From Bacteroidia bacterium (GTDB taxonomy: Bacteria; Bacteroidota; Bacteroidia; Chitinophagales; UBA2359): DNA of 64,000 nucleotides. The notes beneath the pieces were generated by a model, which searched no databases, was not told where the DNA came from, and worked only from the letters and a program-made list of their open reading frames with translations. The translations under genes and the position numbers were made by a program. Below are positions 53,874-59,180 of this stretch, piece after piece; position 1 is the first letter of the stretch, and each line of letters opens with the position of its first letter. The stretch spans positions 98,438 to 162,437 of the forward strand of contig JAUHXA010000009.1 in the NCBI GenBank assembly GCA_030427245.1, given 5' to 3'.

Positions 53874-54128
53874 CAGCTTCGCACCCTCACCGTCAAAGCT
53901 TACATACTGTTTCGACTTTTAATCGAGAGGCCGTAGGTTCGATTCCTACCAGTTCCACAAAAAGATAAGAACGGCGCATCCTCGTTTTCTCCTTGTAGGG
54001 AACACATAACAAATTCCTACAAGTCAGCAACAGGATACGTCATCAATGATAAAAATGGGACTGTAGCTCAGTGGTAGAGCATTCTTAGTAACAATGCTTT
54101 TACAACTTGTGCGAGATGCTGTTTTTTT
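53874..54128 (+). ncRNA. Y-like scaffold RNA 3 with a circularly permuted tRNA-Lys(TTT)
   Basis: CAGC and TCGCAC (53874-53884) pair with GTGCGA and GCTG (54109-54121), then seven T. AAAGC (53895-53899) pairs with GCTTT (54096-54100). First comes the anticodon arm with loop CTTTTAA (TTT at 53918-53920), T arm GTAGG/CCTAC, acceptor CAGTTCC (53950-53956), A957. A 99-nt linker (53958-54056) contains a strong hairpin CTTGTAGG/CCTACAAG. Then come GGGACTG (54057-54063) and D arm GCTC/GAGC. The acceptor pairs fully with one G-U at position 3:70, the alanine identity pair. Same break point as RNA 1. Confidence 0.85.
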
Positions 54129-54213
54129 ATCACAGATAATTTTGATATTCGCAGATGCTTCAAAACCTAAAAATAGATTTGCATTTGAGTTTTGAAATTG
54201 ACTTTGTAAAATA

Positions 54214-54287
54214 GGGTTCTTGTGGTAGCCAGGACATCCTGCCTGACTGTCTATCAGGCGACACGGGTTCGAATCCCGTAGGACCCG
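54214..54287 (+). tRNA. tRNA-Asp(GTC)
   Basis: Acceptor GGGTTCT/AGGACCC, anticodon arm CCTGA-CTGTCTA-TCAGG, T arm ACGGG/CCCGT, discriminator G. The D arm (TGTGGTAGCCAGGACATCC) is atypical and pairs poorly. CCA is not encoded (GCAA follows). No scaffold arms flank it. Confidence 0.85.
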
Positions 54288-54380
54288 CAATATTACTGTA
54301 TGTTCGTGTGCCTAGGTGTTTACGTGTATTAAACATAAACACAACTATCAACACAAACACTCAAACACAACAAAAAAAAT

Positions 54381-54452
54381 AGCGGGGTAGAGCAGCGGTA
54401 GTTCGCTTGTCTCATAAGCAAGAGGTCGTGGGTTCGAGTCCCACCTCCGCTA
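54381..54452 (+). tRNA. tRNA-Met(CAT)
   Basis: Acceptor AGCGGGG/CTCCGCT with one G-U, D arm GAGC/GTTC, anticodon arm CTTGT-CTCATAA-GCAAG, T arm GTGGG/CCCAC. No initiator features (no GGG/CCC anticodon stem). It could also be an Ile-CAU (lysidine) tRNA. CCA is not encoded. Confidence 0.85.
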
Positions 54453-54480
54453 CAATTAATTAACATTGAAGAAATAAAAA

Positions 54481-54616
54481 TCATTGTATCCCAACGTGTA
54501 AAGCATACATACTTGCCAAACTGGTATAGGCGACGGAGTGCAAATCTGTTGAACGAAAGTTCATTGTGGGTTCGAATCCCACGTAATAACACACGCTTTT
54601 CTGACTTGTACAATGA
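54481..54616 (+). ncRNA. Y-like scaffold RNA 4 with nested class-II-like tRNA body, Cys(GCA) anticodon
   Basis: TCATTGTA (54481-54488) pairs perfectly with TACAATGA (54609-54616); AAAGC (54500-54504) with GCTTT (54595-54599). The outer stem sequence differs from other copies yet stays paired. Inside: D arm GCC/GGC, anticodon arm ACGGA-GTGCAAA-TCTGT (GCA at 54540-54542), a long variable arm GAAC-GAAA-GTTC, and T arm GTGGG/CCCAC. The acceptor is almost lost (TAC/GTA). A Cys anticodon with a long variable arm is abnormal for tRNA-Cys. The 3' T-run is weak (TTATTTA). Confidence 0.8.
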
Positions 54617-54765
54617 TTATTTATCACAGATTTCGTAGATAACGCTGATGATACACAGATACTTAAAAACCTAAACACAAAATTAACACAAGTACAGTTA
54701 CCAACATAAACACCTAAAAACCTAAACACAACTATCAACTCAAACACCCAAACACAACAAAATAT

Positions 54766-54843
54766 AGTGGAGTAGCGCAGTTAGGTTAGCGCATCTGGTC
54801 TGGACCCAGAGGGCCGTAGGTTCGAATCCTACCTCTGCTACCA
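54766..54843 (+). tRNA. tRNA-Pro(TGG)
   Basis: Acceptor AGTGGAG/CTCTGCT with two wobble pairs, D arm GCGC/GCGC, anticodon arm TCTGG-TCTGGAC-CCAGA, T arm GTAGG/CCTAC. CCA is encoded (54841-54843). Position 33 is C rather than the near-universal T. Confidence 0.8.
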
Positions 54844-54885
54844 AAGAAAATTAATATTAACTAATCAATTCAAAATCATTCAACA

Positions 54886-55053
54886 ATGAAAAGATTACTA
54901 TTACAATTGTGGGGAAAAATCAAAGTTTTTCTTGCTTCTCACCCCAAGCCAGAAGAGTTCAAAGAATGGGAACCTGGTCACAAAGAAAGAGAGGTTTACA
55001 AGCAAGAAAAAGCCAAATGGAAAGCATTGCAGTATATCAATATGCTCTTCTAA
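54886..55053 (+). CDS. 55-residue basic protein inside the tRNA array
   Basis: MKRLLLQLWGKIKVFLASHP to WKALQYINMLF: a short amphipathic N-terminus, then a charged helix (GHKEREVYKQEKAKWKALQY). No family recognised. It starts 42 nt after tRNA-Pro and precedes the 275-residue gene, so it may belong to the same array-embedded transcript. A clear ribosome binding site is not seen, as is usual in this phylum. Confidence 0.5.
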   Translation: MKRLLLQLWGKIKVFLASHPKPEEFKEWEPGHKEREVYKQEKAKWKALQYINMLF

Positions 55054-55057
55054 AATT

Positions 55058-55152
55058 TAGATGGGAAGCAAGAGCAAAGAGGCAAGAAGTAAGAAAATTT
55101 TCCCAATAGAAATTGGTCTTACTTCCTGCTTCCTACATCTTGCTTCGTAAAA
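55058..55152. repeat. Palindromic intergenic repeat (MITE-like), copy 2
   Basis: Left arm GGAAGCAAGAGCAAAGAGGC and AAGAAGTAAGA; right arm TCTTACTTCCTGCTTCC and TCTTGCTTC, inverted. Same family as 14332-14540; half copies are at 53118 and 62322. Confidence 0.6.
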
Positions 55153-55162
55153 ACCTTCAATC

Positions 55163-55990
55163 ATGAACACACAAAATTTACAAAAACAGTTTGCCCGAAT
55201 CGGTGCAAAACTTCAAATAGAAGTCCAAAAACGAAAAGTAGCCGAAACATCTTTTAGCTTAGACATTGTAGAAAACGTCCGCAAGGAATACTTCAAACTG
55301 CAAGTTATTCAAGCACAAAAAGACAAAGAATTGGTGCTTTATGCTACGGATATTCAGCCAAAAATGAGGCATTTGATTTTGGTGGGTATCAATGAAAACA
55401 CCAATTTGAATCCAAAAAACAATGAGGTCCAAAAGTTTCTCTGTGGGCACGACGAACGGCATTGGTTTGCAGCTTCGGTAAGCAACAACATCACCAAAGT
55501 TCACCAAGCAATGGACGACCTCAAACCTATTGCAGTAACACAAGCATTGCAGCGAAAAGGTGTCAAATTGCAAAACCGAAACAAGCGACATAACAAAGCA
55601 TTTATTCGACAAGGTGAATGGTTTTTTGTTCCACAGCCCAAAATGGTACTACACAAAACCGAAAAATTCTTGACCCTCAAAAATGAACCTTTGAGACGAG
55701 CAGGAGGTGGAAAGCCCCACATCATTCAAGAGGTTTTCCGAACAGGTGGCACACAGGTATATGTTTGTCACAAATTTCCAGAAGGTTTGCTTACACCAGA
55801 ATACAAAGCTTACCTTCAAACCAATCCAAAGGCGAAGAAATGGAATTGGACGGTGATGCGTAGAAATCCAGGTGTGTATGCTCGTGGAACGGTCAAGCAT
55901 CTCGACCACGCTACGATTTACCTTCCGTGTTGGCACCAAGTCGTGATGAATACCGAATCACGTACAGAAAGCTTGGCATTCTTGGATTAA
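55163..55990 (+). CDS. 275-residue protein of unknown function encoded within the tRNA array
   Basis: This is a basic cytoplasmic protein, with no signal or membrane helix. The N-terminal half is alpha/beta (LQIEVQKRKVAETSFSLDIV, ELVLYATDIQPKMRHLILVG), then the distinctive VQKFLCGHDERHWFAASVSN, and a basic middle ALQRKGVKLQNRNKRHNKAF. GEWFFVPQPKMVLHK and HIIQEVFRTGGTQVYVCHKF follow, with Cys/His residues near PCWHQVVMNTESR. I do not recognise the family. Its location between scaffold RNAs 4 and 5 and its basic, Arg/Lys/His-rich character suggest an RNA-associated protein (inference). Confidence 0.75.
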   Translation: MNTQNLQKQFARIGAKLQIEVQKRKVAETSFSLDIVENVRKEYFKLQVIQAQKDKELVLYATDIQPKMRHLILVGINENTNLNPKNNEVQKFLCGHDERHWFAASVSNNITKVHQAMDDLKPIAVTQALQRKGVKLQNRNKRHNKAFIRQGEWFFVPQPKMVLHKTEKFLTLKNEPLRRAGGGKPHIIQEVFRTGGTQVYVCHKFPEGLLTPEYKAYLQTNPKAKKWNWTVMRRNPGVYARGTVKHLDHATIYLPCWHQVVMNTESRTESLAFLD

Positions 55991-56072
55991 TCTTGATGAA
56001 ACTCCCGAGAAATCGGGACAAGTTGTGACAACGGCTGGAAGCCTTGTCAACAGTTGAAGAAAAATAAACAAA

Positions 56073-56202
56073 AACATCGCACCCCAACGCTGTAAAGCAT
56101 ACATACTAGCTCAATTGGTTAGAGCGTCCCGATAAGAATCGGGAAGGTTACAGGTTCAATTCCTGTGTTCAACAACACGGCTGTTCCAACTTGTGCGATG
56201 TT
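56073..56202 (+). ncRNA. Y-like scaffold RNA 5 with nested tRNA-like body and replaced anticodon arm
   Basis: AACATCGCAC (56073-56082) pairs perfectly with GTGCGATGTT (56193-56202). AAAGC pairs with GCTGT (one mismatch). Inside: constant CATACATACT, D arm GCTC-AATTGGTTA-GAGC, T arm ACAGG/CCTGT. Instead of a normal 7-nt anticodon loop there is CCCGATAAGAATCGGG, a self-complementary hairpin like the small CCCGAT/ATCGGG repeats at 14433, 56004 and 60650. No anticodon can be assigned securely. The 3' end runs into TTTCTTTATT. Confidence 0.8.
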
Positions 56203-56297
56203 TCTTTATTACAGATTTCTAAGATAACACTGATGACACACAGATATTTGGGTCTATGAATACATTTATCAACCCAAACACTCAAATACAAAAAAAT

Positions 56298-56372
56298 AGG
56301 TGAGTAGCTCAGTCGGTTCAGAGCAACGTCTTTACACGGCGAAGGTCATAGGTTCGAATCCTATCTTGCCTA
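56298..56372 (+). tRNA. tRNA-Val(TAC)
   Basis: Acceptor AGGTGAG/CTTGCCT with two wobble pairs, D arm GCTC/GAGC, anticodon loop TTTACAC on a CGTC/GGCG stem, T arm ATAGG/CCTAT. CCA is not encoded. Confidence 0.8.
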
Positions 56373-56393
56373 CAATACTTTCATTATCTTTTA

Positions 56394-56512
56394 TTTGTCA
56401 TGCTGTAAGCATCTTGTGGGTAGTTAGAGCAGGTTTGGAAAATAGACTAAAGTTTTGTGAAAGACAATAAGCCCAGTGTGTAAACCAAACAAGATTTCTA
56501 CGAAATGACAAT
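56394..56512. repeat. TTGTCATGCTG/ATGACAA intergenic repeat, copy 1
   Basis: It starts TTTGTCATGCTGTAAGCATC and ends CGAAATGACAA. The ends are short inverted repeats. A second copy is at 57072-57147. Confidence 0.6.
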
Positions 56513-56538
56513 TGAAGGAAAAAGACACAATCAAAAAA

Positions 56539-56612
56539 GCAGATATAGCATAGTGGTAATGTGAAGGTCTTCCACACCTAGGAGGAGAGTTCGATTCTCT
56601 CTATCTGCTCCA
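56539..56612 (+). tRNA. tRNA-Gly(TCC)
   Basis: Acceptor GCAGATA/TATCTGC perfect, anticodon loop CTTCCAC on AGGT/ACCT, T arm GAGAG/CTCTC, discriminator T, CCA encoded (56610-56612). Confidence 0.85.
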
Positions 56613-56670
56613 AATCAATAATTATTTGAACTTGAATTTGTACTTTGAAGTTGAGTTTGAATTTCACAAA

Positions 56671-56743
56671 GCTCCTGTGGGCAAATGGCTAAGCCACTGC
56701 ACTTTCTATGCAGTTATTGCGGGTTCGAGTCCCGTCGGGAGTT
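56671..56743 (+). tRNA. tRNA-Glu(TTC)
   Basis: Acceptor GCTCCTG/CGGGAGT with wobbles, D arm GGC/GCC, anticodon arm CTGCA-CTTTCTA-TGCAG, T arm GCGGG/CCCGT. Position 37 is T rather than a purine. CCA is not encoded. Confidence 0.8.
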
Positions 56744-56771
56744 CAAAATAAGAATGAGATTTTATTTCAAC

Positions 56772-56844
56772 GTTGGTGTAACTCAGCGGTCAGAGTGTTG
56801 CACTGTTAATGCAAGAGTCGTGGGTTCGAATCCCTCCGCCAACG
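56772..56844 (+). tRNA. tRNA-Asn(GTT)
   Basis: Acceptor GTTGGTG/CGCCAAC, D arm ACTC/GAGT, anticodon arm TTGCA-CTGTTAA-TGCAA, T arm GTGGG/CCCTC with one mismatch, discriminator G. CCA is not encoded. Confidence 0.85.
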
Positions 56845-56859
56845 CTAATTAAGAAAATC

Positions 56860-56933
56860 GGGTGTATAACTCAGATGGCTAGAGTAGCTGACTTTTAATC
56901 AGCGAGTCGTAGGTTCGAGCCCTACTACGCCCA
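56860..56933 (+). tRNA. tRNA-Lys(TTT)
   Basis: Acceptor GGGTGTA/TACGCCC with one G-U, D arm ACTC/GAGT, anticodon arm GCTGA-CTTTTAA-TCAGC, T arm GTAGG/CCTAC. CCA is not encoded. Confidence 0.88.
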
Positions 56934-56947
56934 CAAAAAGTAACAAC

Positions 56948-57059
56948 AGTCGCATCCCGACCGATAAAGCTTACATACTTTATAGGGCAGTATGTGTGGG
57001 AGAAAAACCCATCTACTGATAAGTTTTAAACGCTTTACCTACTTATGTGACTCATTTTT
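56948..57059 (+). ncRNA. Y-like scaffold RNA 6 with a non-tRNA insert
   Basis: AGTCGCAT (56948-56955) pairs with ATGTGACT (57045-57052, one G-U), then CATTTTT. AAAGC (56966-56970) pairs with GCTTT (57032-57036). After TTACATACT the body has no D, anticodon or T arm and no TTCGA loop. Instead CATACT pairs with AGTATG and TGGG with CCCA, giving two small hairpins. It is a complete scaffold without a tRNA mimic. Confidence 0.75.
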
Positions 57060-57071
57060 AGACTTTTTTCA

Positions 57072-57147
57072 TTGTCATGCTGAAAGCATCTTGGTTGTTG
57101 CTTCAACGAACTTGGATTATTAGCAACCAGGCTCTACGGAATGACAA
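57072..57147. repeat. TTGTCATGCTG/ATGACAA intergenic repeat, copy 2
   Basis: ATTGTCATGCTGAAAGCATC to ACGGAATGACAAA; a shorter relative of 56394-56512. Confidence 0.6.
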
Positions 57148-57172
57148 ATAAAGGTTTGGAGTTCTAAAAAAT

Positions 57173-57246
57173 GCTCTGGTAGCCCAATTGGCAGAGGCAA
57201 ACGGCTTAAAATCGTATCAGTGTGGGTTCGAATCCCTCTCAGAGTA
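57173..57246 (+). tRNA. tRNA-Leu(TAA)-like, short variable loop
   Basis: Acceptor GCTCTGG/TCAGAGT, D arm GCC/GGC, anticodon loop CTTAAAA on ACGG/TCGT, T arm GTGGG/CCCTC (one mismatch). The variable region is short, whereas cellular tRNA-Leu is class II. CCA is not encoded. Confidence 0.75.
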
Positions 57247-57324
57247 CTGGATTATAGTCATTCTACAGCAATGATAAATAAGGGTTTGCAATTGAGTTTT
57301 GAATTTGAGGTTGAATTTTAAAAT

Positions 57325-57398
57325 GCTCTGGTAGCCCAATCGGCAGAGGCATGCGGCTTAGACCCGTACCAGTGAGGGTTCGAATCCCTCTCAGAGTA
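57325..57398 (+). tRNA. tRNA-Leu(TAG)-like, short variable loop
   Basis: Near-copy of the preceding tRNA (same acceptor and D arm) with anticodon arm TGCGG-CTTAGAC-CCGTA and T arm GAGGG/CCCTC. Short variable loop. CCA is not encoded. Confidence 0.78.
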
Positions 57399-57485
57399 CA
57401 GATTTTGTGATTGGTTGAATAGTGATTCGTAACAGTTAGGTTTGAAATGACAAATCACCAGTCACCATTTACAAATCACTAAAAT

Positions 57486-57560
57486 AGGTAAGTAGCACAG
57501 CTTGGTTAGCGCATCGCTCTGATACAGCGAAGGTCATTGGTTCGAGTCCAATCTTACCTA
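57486..57560 (+). tRNA. tRNA-Ile(GAT)
   Basis: Acceptor AGGTAAG/CTTACCT perfect, anticodon arm TCGCT-CTGATAC-AGCGA, T arm ATTGG/CCAAT. D stem GCAC/GCGC has one mismatch. CCA is not encoded. Confidence 0.85.
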
Positions 57561-57618
57561 CTTCAATATGAAACTTTGACAACGGCTGCAAGTCTTGTCA
57601 ACAGTTGAAGCAACAAAA

Positions 57619-57692
57619 GCAGATATAGCACAATGGTAGTGCATCGGCATGCCACGTCGAAAATGAGCGTTCGATTCGTTCTATCTGCTCCA
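57619..57692 (+). tRNA. tRNA-Gly(GCC)
   Basis: Acceptor GCAGATA/TATCTGC perfect, D arm GCAC/GTGC, anticodon arm TCGGC-ATGCCAC-GTCGA, T arm GAGCG/CGTTC. CCA encoded (57690-57692). Two nt later scaffold RNA 7 begins, so they may share a transcript. Confidence 0.85.
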
Positions 57693-57693
57693 A

Positions 57694-57827
57694 AAAAATC
57701 GCATCCCAACCGAGGAAGCTTACATACTATTTGAGGAGTAGATACTCAACAGTCTTATAAACTGTGTACGCAGGTTCGATTCCTGCATAGTGAACCAAAC
57801 ACAGCTTCATCTACTTGTGCGATTTTT
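57694..57827 (+). ncRNA. Y-like scaffold RNA 7 with nested Ile(TAT)-anticodon tRNA-like body
   Basis: AAAAATCGCAT pairs with GTGCGATTTTT (57817-57827); AAGC (57716-57719) with GCTT (57804-57807). Body: acceptor-like TACTAT/ATAGTG, D arm TTGAG/CTCAA, anticodon arm ACAGT-CTTATAA-ACTGT (TAT at 57756-57758), T arm GCAGG/CCTGC, then GTGAACCA, so a CCA-like end is present inside the scaffold. The TAT anticodon is rare in bacteria, which usually read AUA with a lysidine-modified CAT tRNA. Confidence 0.82.
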
Positions 57828-57840
57828 CTTTATCAGATTC

Positions 57841-58065
57841 AGACTACGGTAGTATTTAGTCCCGAAAATAAGTTTTTAATATTCATGTCGAAGTTTGCAA
57901 GCAATATATTGGAACCCACCCCTGCCCCTCCCAAGAGGGGATTTCCTTACTCTGCACGAGTATTCCCCTCCTCGGAGGGGTTGGGGTGGGTTAAACCGTA
58001 CAAGTACATAGTTTGCAGAGGGATATTAATTATTTATTTGCTACACTATAAAACTACCGTAGTCT
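57841..58065. mobile_element. MITE-like element with 13-bp terminal inverted repeats
   Basis: AGACTACGGTAGT (57841-57853) and ACTACCGTAGTCT (58053-58065) are perfect inverted repeats bounding 225 bp. Inside is a second inverted pair (AACCCACCCCTGCCCCTCCC with GGAGGGGTTGGGGTGGGTT). No transposase is encoded. It lies between scaffold RNA 7 and tRNA-Lys(CTT). Confidence 0.6.
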
Positions 58066-58080
58066 AGAAGTTTTCAAAAT

Positions 58081-58153
58081 TGGCTCGTAGCTCAATCGGC
58101 AGAGCTGCTGACTCTTAATCAGTAGGTTGTGGGTTCGAATCCCTCCGAGCTAA
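58081..58153 (+). tRNA. tRNA-Lys(CTT)
   Basis: Acceptor TGGCTCG/CGAGCTA with one G-U, D arm GCTC/GAGC, anticodon arm GCTGA-CTCTTAA-TCAGT, T arm GTGGG/CCCTC (one mismatch). CCA is not encoded. It is the last tRNA of the dense array. Confidence 0.83.
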
Positions 58154-58168
58154 CTATAAATTAATATC

Positions 58169-58201
58169 AGAATACAAAAGTTTTCAAAACTTTTGTATTC
58201 T
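58169..58201. terminator. Long perfect palindrome between the tRNA array and the vWA gene
   Basis: AGAATACAAAAGTTTT and AAAACTTTTGTATTCT form a 16-bp arm palindrome with a one-base centre. It ends the array or acts as an operator just before the vWA gene at 58231. Confidence 0.55.
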
Positions 58202-58230
58202 AAAAATCAAACTAACAAAACCTACAATCT

Positions 58231-59109
58231 ATGTTCAGTTTCTTCAAAAAAACAAATACAGTCTCTACTGCAATGACTGCAACAAAAAGCAGCCTTGAAG
58301 CGCAACTGAATCAGGTAGATATCTGCTTTGTGATAGACACAACAGGAAGCATGGGCGGTTTTATCAATGCAGCCAAAGCACAGTTATTGAAGGTATTGGA
58401 AAGACTATCAGCAAATAATGATGTGAATTTGCTAATTGGATTGGTGGAGTTCCGAGATCATCCACCACAAGACAAAAGTTTTGTGACAAGGATTTACCCT
58501 TTGACGGTTAACTTGAAGAAAATGCAAAAAAGCATCAACCAATTGAAGCCAGGTGGGGGTGGAGATGCACCCGAAGCGGTCTATCAAGGCGTTTATGATG
58601 CCTGCAATGAGATGAAATGGCGGAAACATAGTTACCGTTTTGTCTTATTGGTCGGAGATGCTCCGCCTCACGCTTTTGCGAAATGGTTGAAGGAAGTGAC
58701 AGGTGGAACGGAGAAATTTGCAAGTCATGGGGATGCTTGGTCGAATCAATGTCCAAGTGGTTTGGATGTCTATTCAGTGACTGCAATGGCAGAGCAAAAT
58801 AGGGTGAAACTCTATGGTCTTGCCATGACTGCACCTGCTGCCCAAGTGCCTTTTGAAGTGATGGCGAAAATGACTGGTGGAGAGTGTTTTTTGAGTAATC
58901 GAGGGGATGGAGTGATTGAGAAGATTGAAGCGATATTGAAGGGCGAGTTTGACAACTTGCATTTTGATAAGAAGGTTTTGGAGGCGATTACTGCAATGGG
59001 AAATGATGATTTCGAAGTGGAAGGTTTGGCGGAGGAATTGAAGGTGACGGTGAATGAGGTGGTGGCTTCGATTACGAGGTTGGGAAAACGTGGTTTTTTG
59101 GATGGCTAA
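58231..59109 (+). CDS. von Willebrand factor A protein with C-terminal winged helix
   Basis: This is 292 residues, cytoplasmic. The vWA domain (about 25-225) has the MIDAS motif CFVIDTTGSMGGFINAAKAQ (Asp36, Ser40), the Thr/Asp region GGGGDAPEAVYQGVYDACNE and YRFVLLVGDAPPHAFA. The vWA part resembles VwkA/alpha-kinase-associated vWA domains. The C-terminus (about 245-292: KKVLEAITAMGNDDFEVEGL then AEELKVTVNEVVASITRLGK) is a winged-helix-like domain. It lies directly downstream of the tRNA array and upstream of the TROVE-vWA gene, so it is a likely partner of that system (inference). Its 3' end is duplicated at 60040. Confidence 0.88.
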   Translation: MFSFFKKTNTVSTAMTATKSSLEAQLNQVDICFVIDTTGSMGGFINAAKAQLLKVLERLSANNDVNLLIGLVEFRDHPPQDKSFVTRIYPLTVNLKKMQKSINQLKPGGGGDAPEAVYQGVYDACNEMKWRKHSYRFVLLVGDAPPHAFAKWLKEVTGGTEKFASHGDAWSNQCPSGLDVYSVTAMAEQNRVKLYGLAMTAPAAQVPFEVMAKMTGGECFLSNRGDGVIEKIEAILKGEFDNLHFDKKVLEAITAMGNDDFEVEGLAEELKVTVNEVVASITRLGKRGFLDG

Positions 59110-59180
59110 ACTGTTGTATGGCTGTATTGTTATATGGTTTTATCTCAGTTTAGTTTTTAAAGTCTCAATTTTAATTCCCA

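Noticed and set aside
53403..54128. Group I intron or ordinary tRNA intron as explanation of the split tRNAs
   Set aside because: The 3' half precedes the 5' half, so an intron cannot explain the order, and the linkers are too short for a group I intron.
53403..54128. Two-piece (permuted) tmRNA
   Set aside because: Both RNAs have full anticodon and D arms and no tag-peptide reading frame, unlike tmRNA.
54024..54747. Several minus-strand frames of 60-95 codons across the tRNA genes
   Set aside because: They are antisense shadows of tRNAs; their apparent motifs (such as GFEPVSPDRQSG) are reverse translations of T-arm sequences.
53403..57827. CRISPR array
   Set aside because: The repeated blocks are not evenly spaced, are arms of larger folds and surround tRNA bodies; no cas genes are present.
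57885..58067. 60-codon frame in the MITE-like element
   Set aside because: It is translated repeat sequence (PTPAPPKRGF type) and not a gene.
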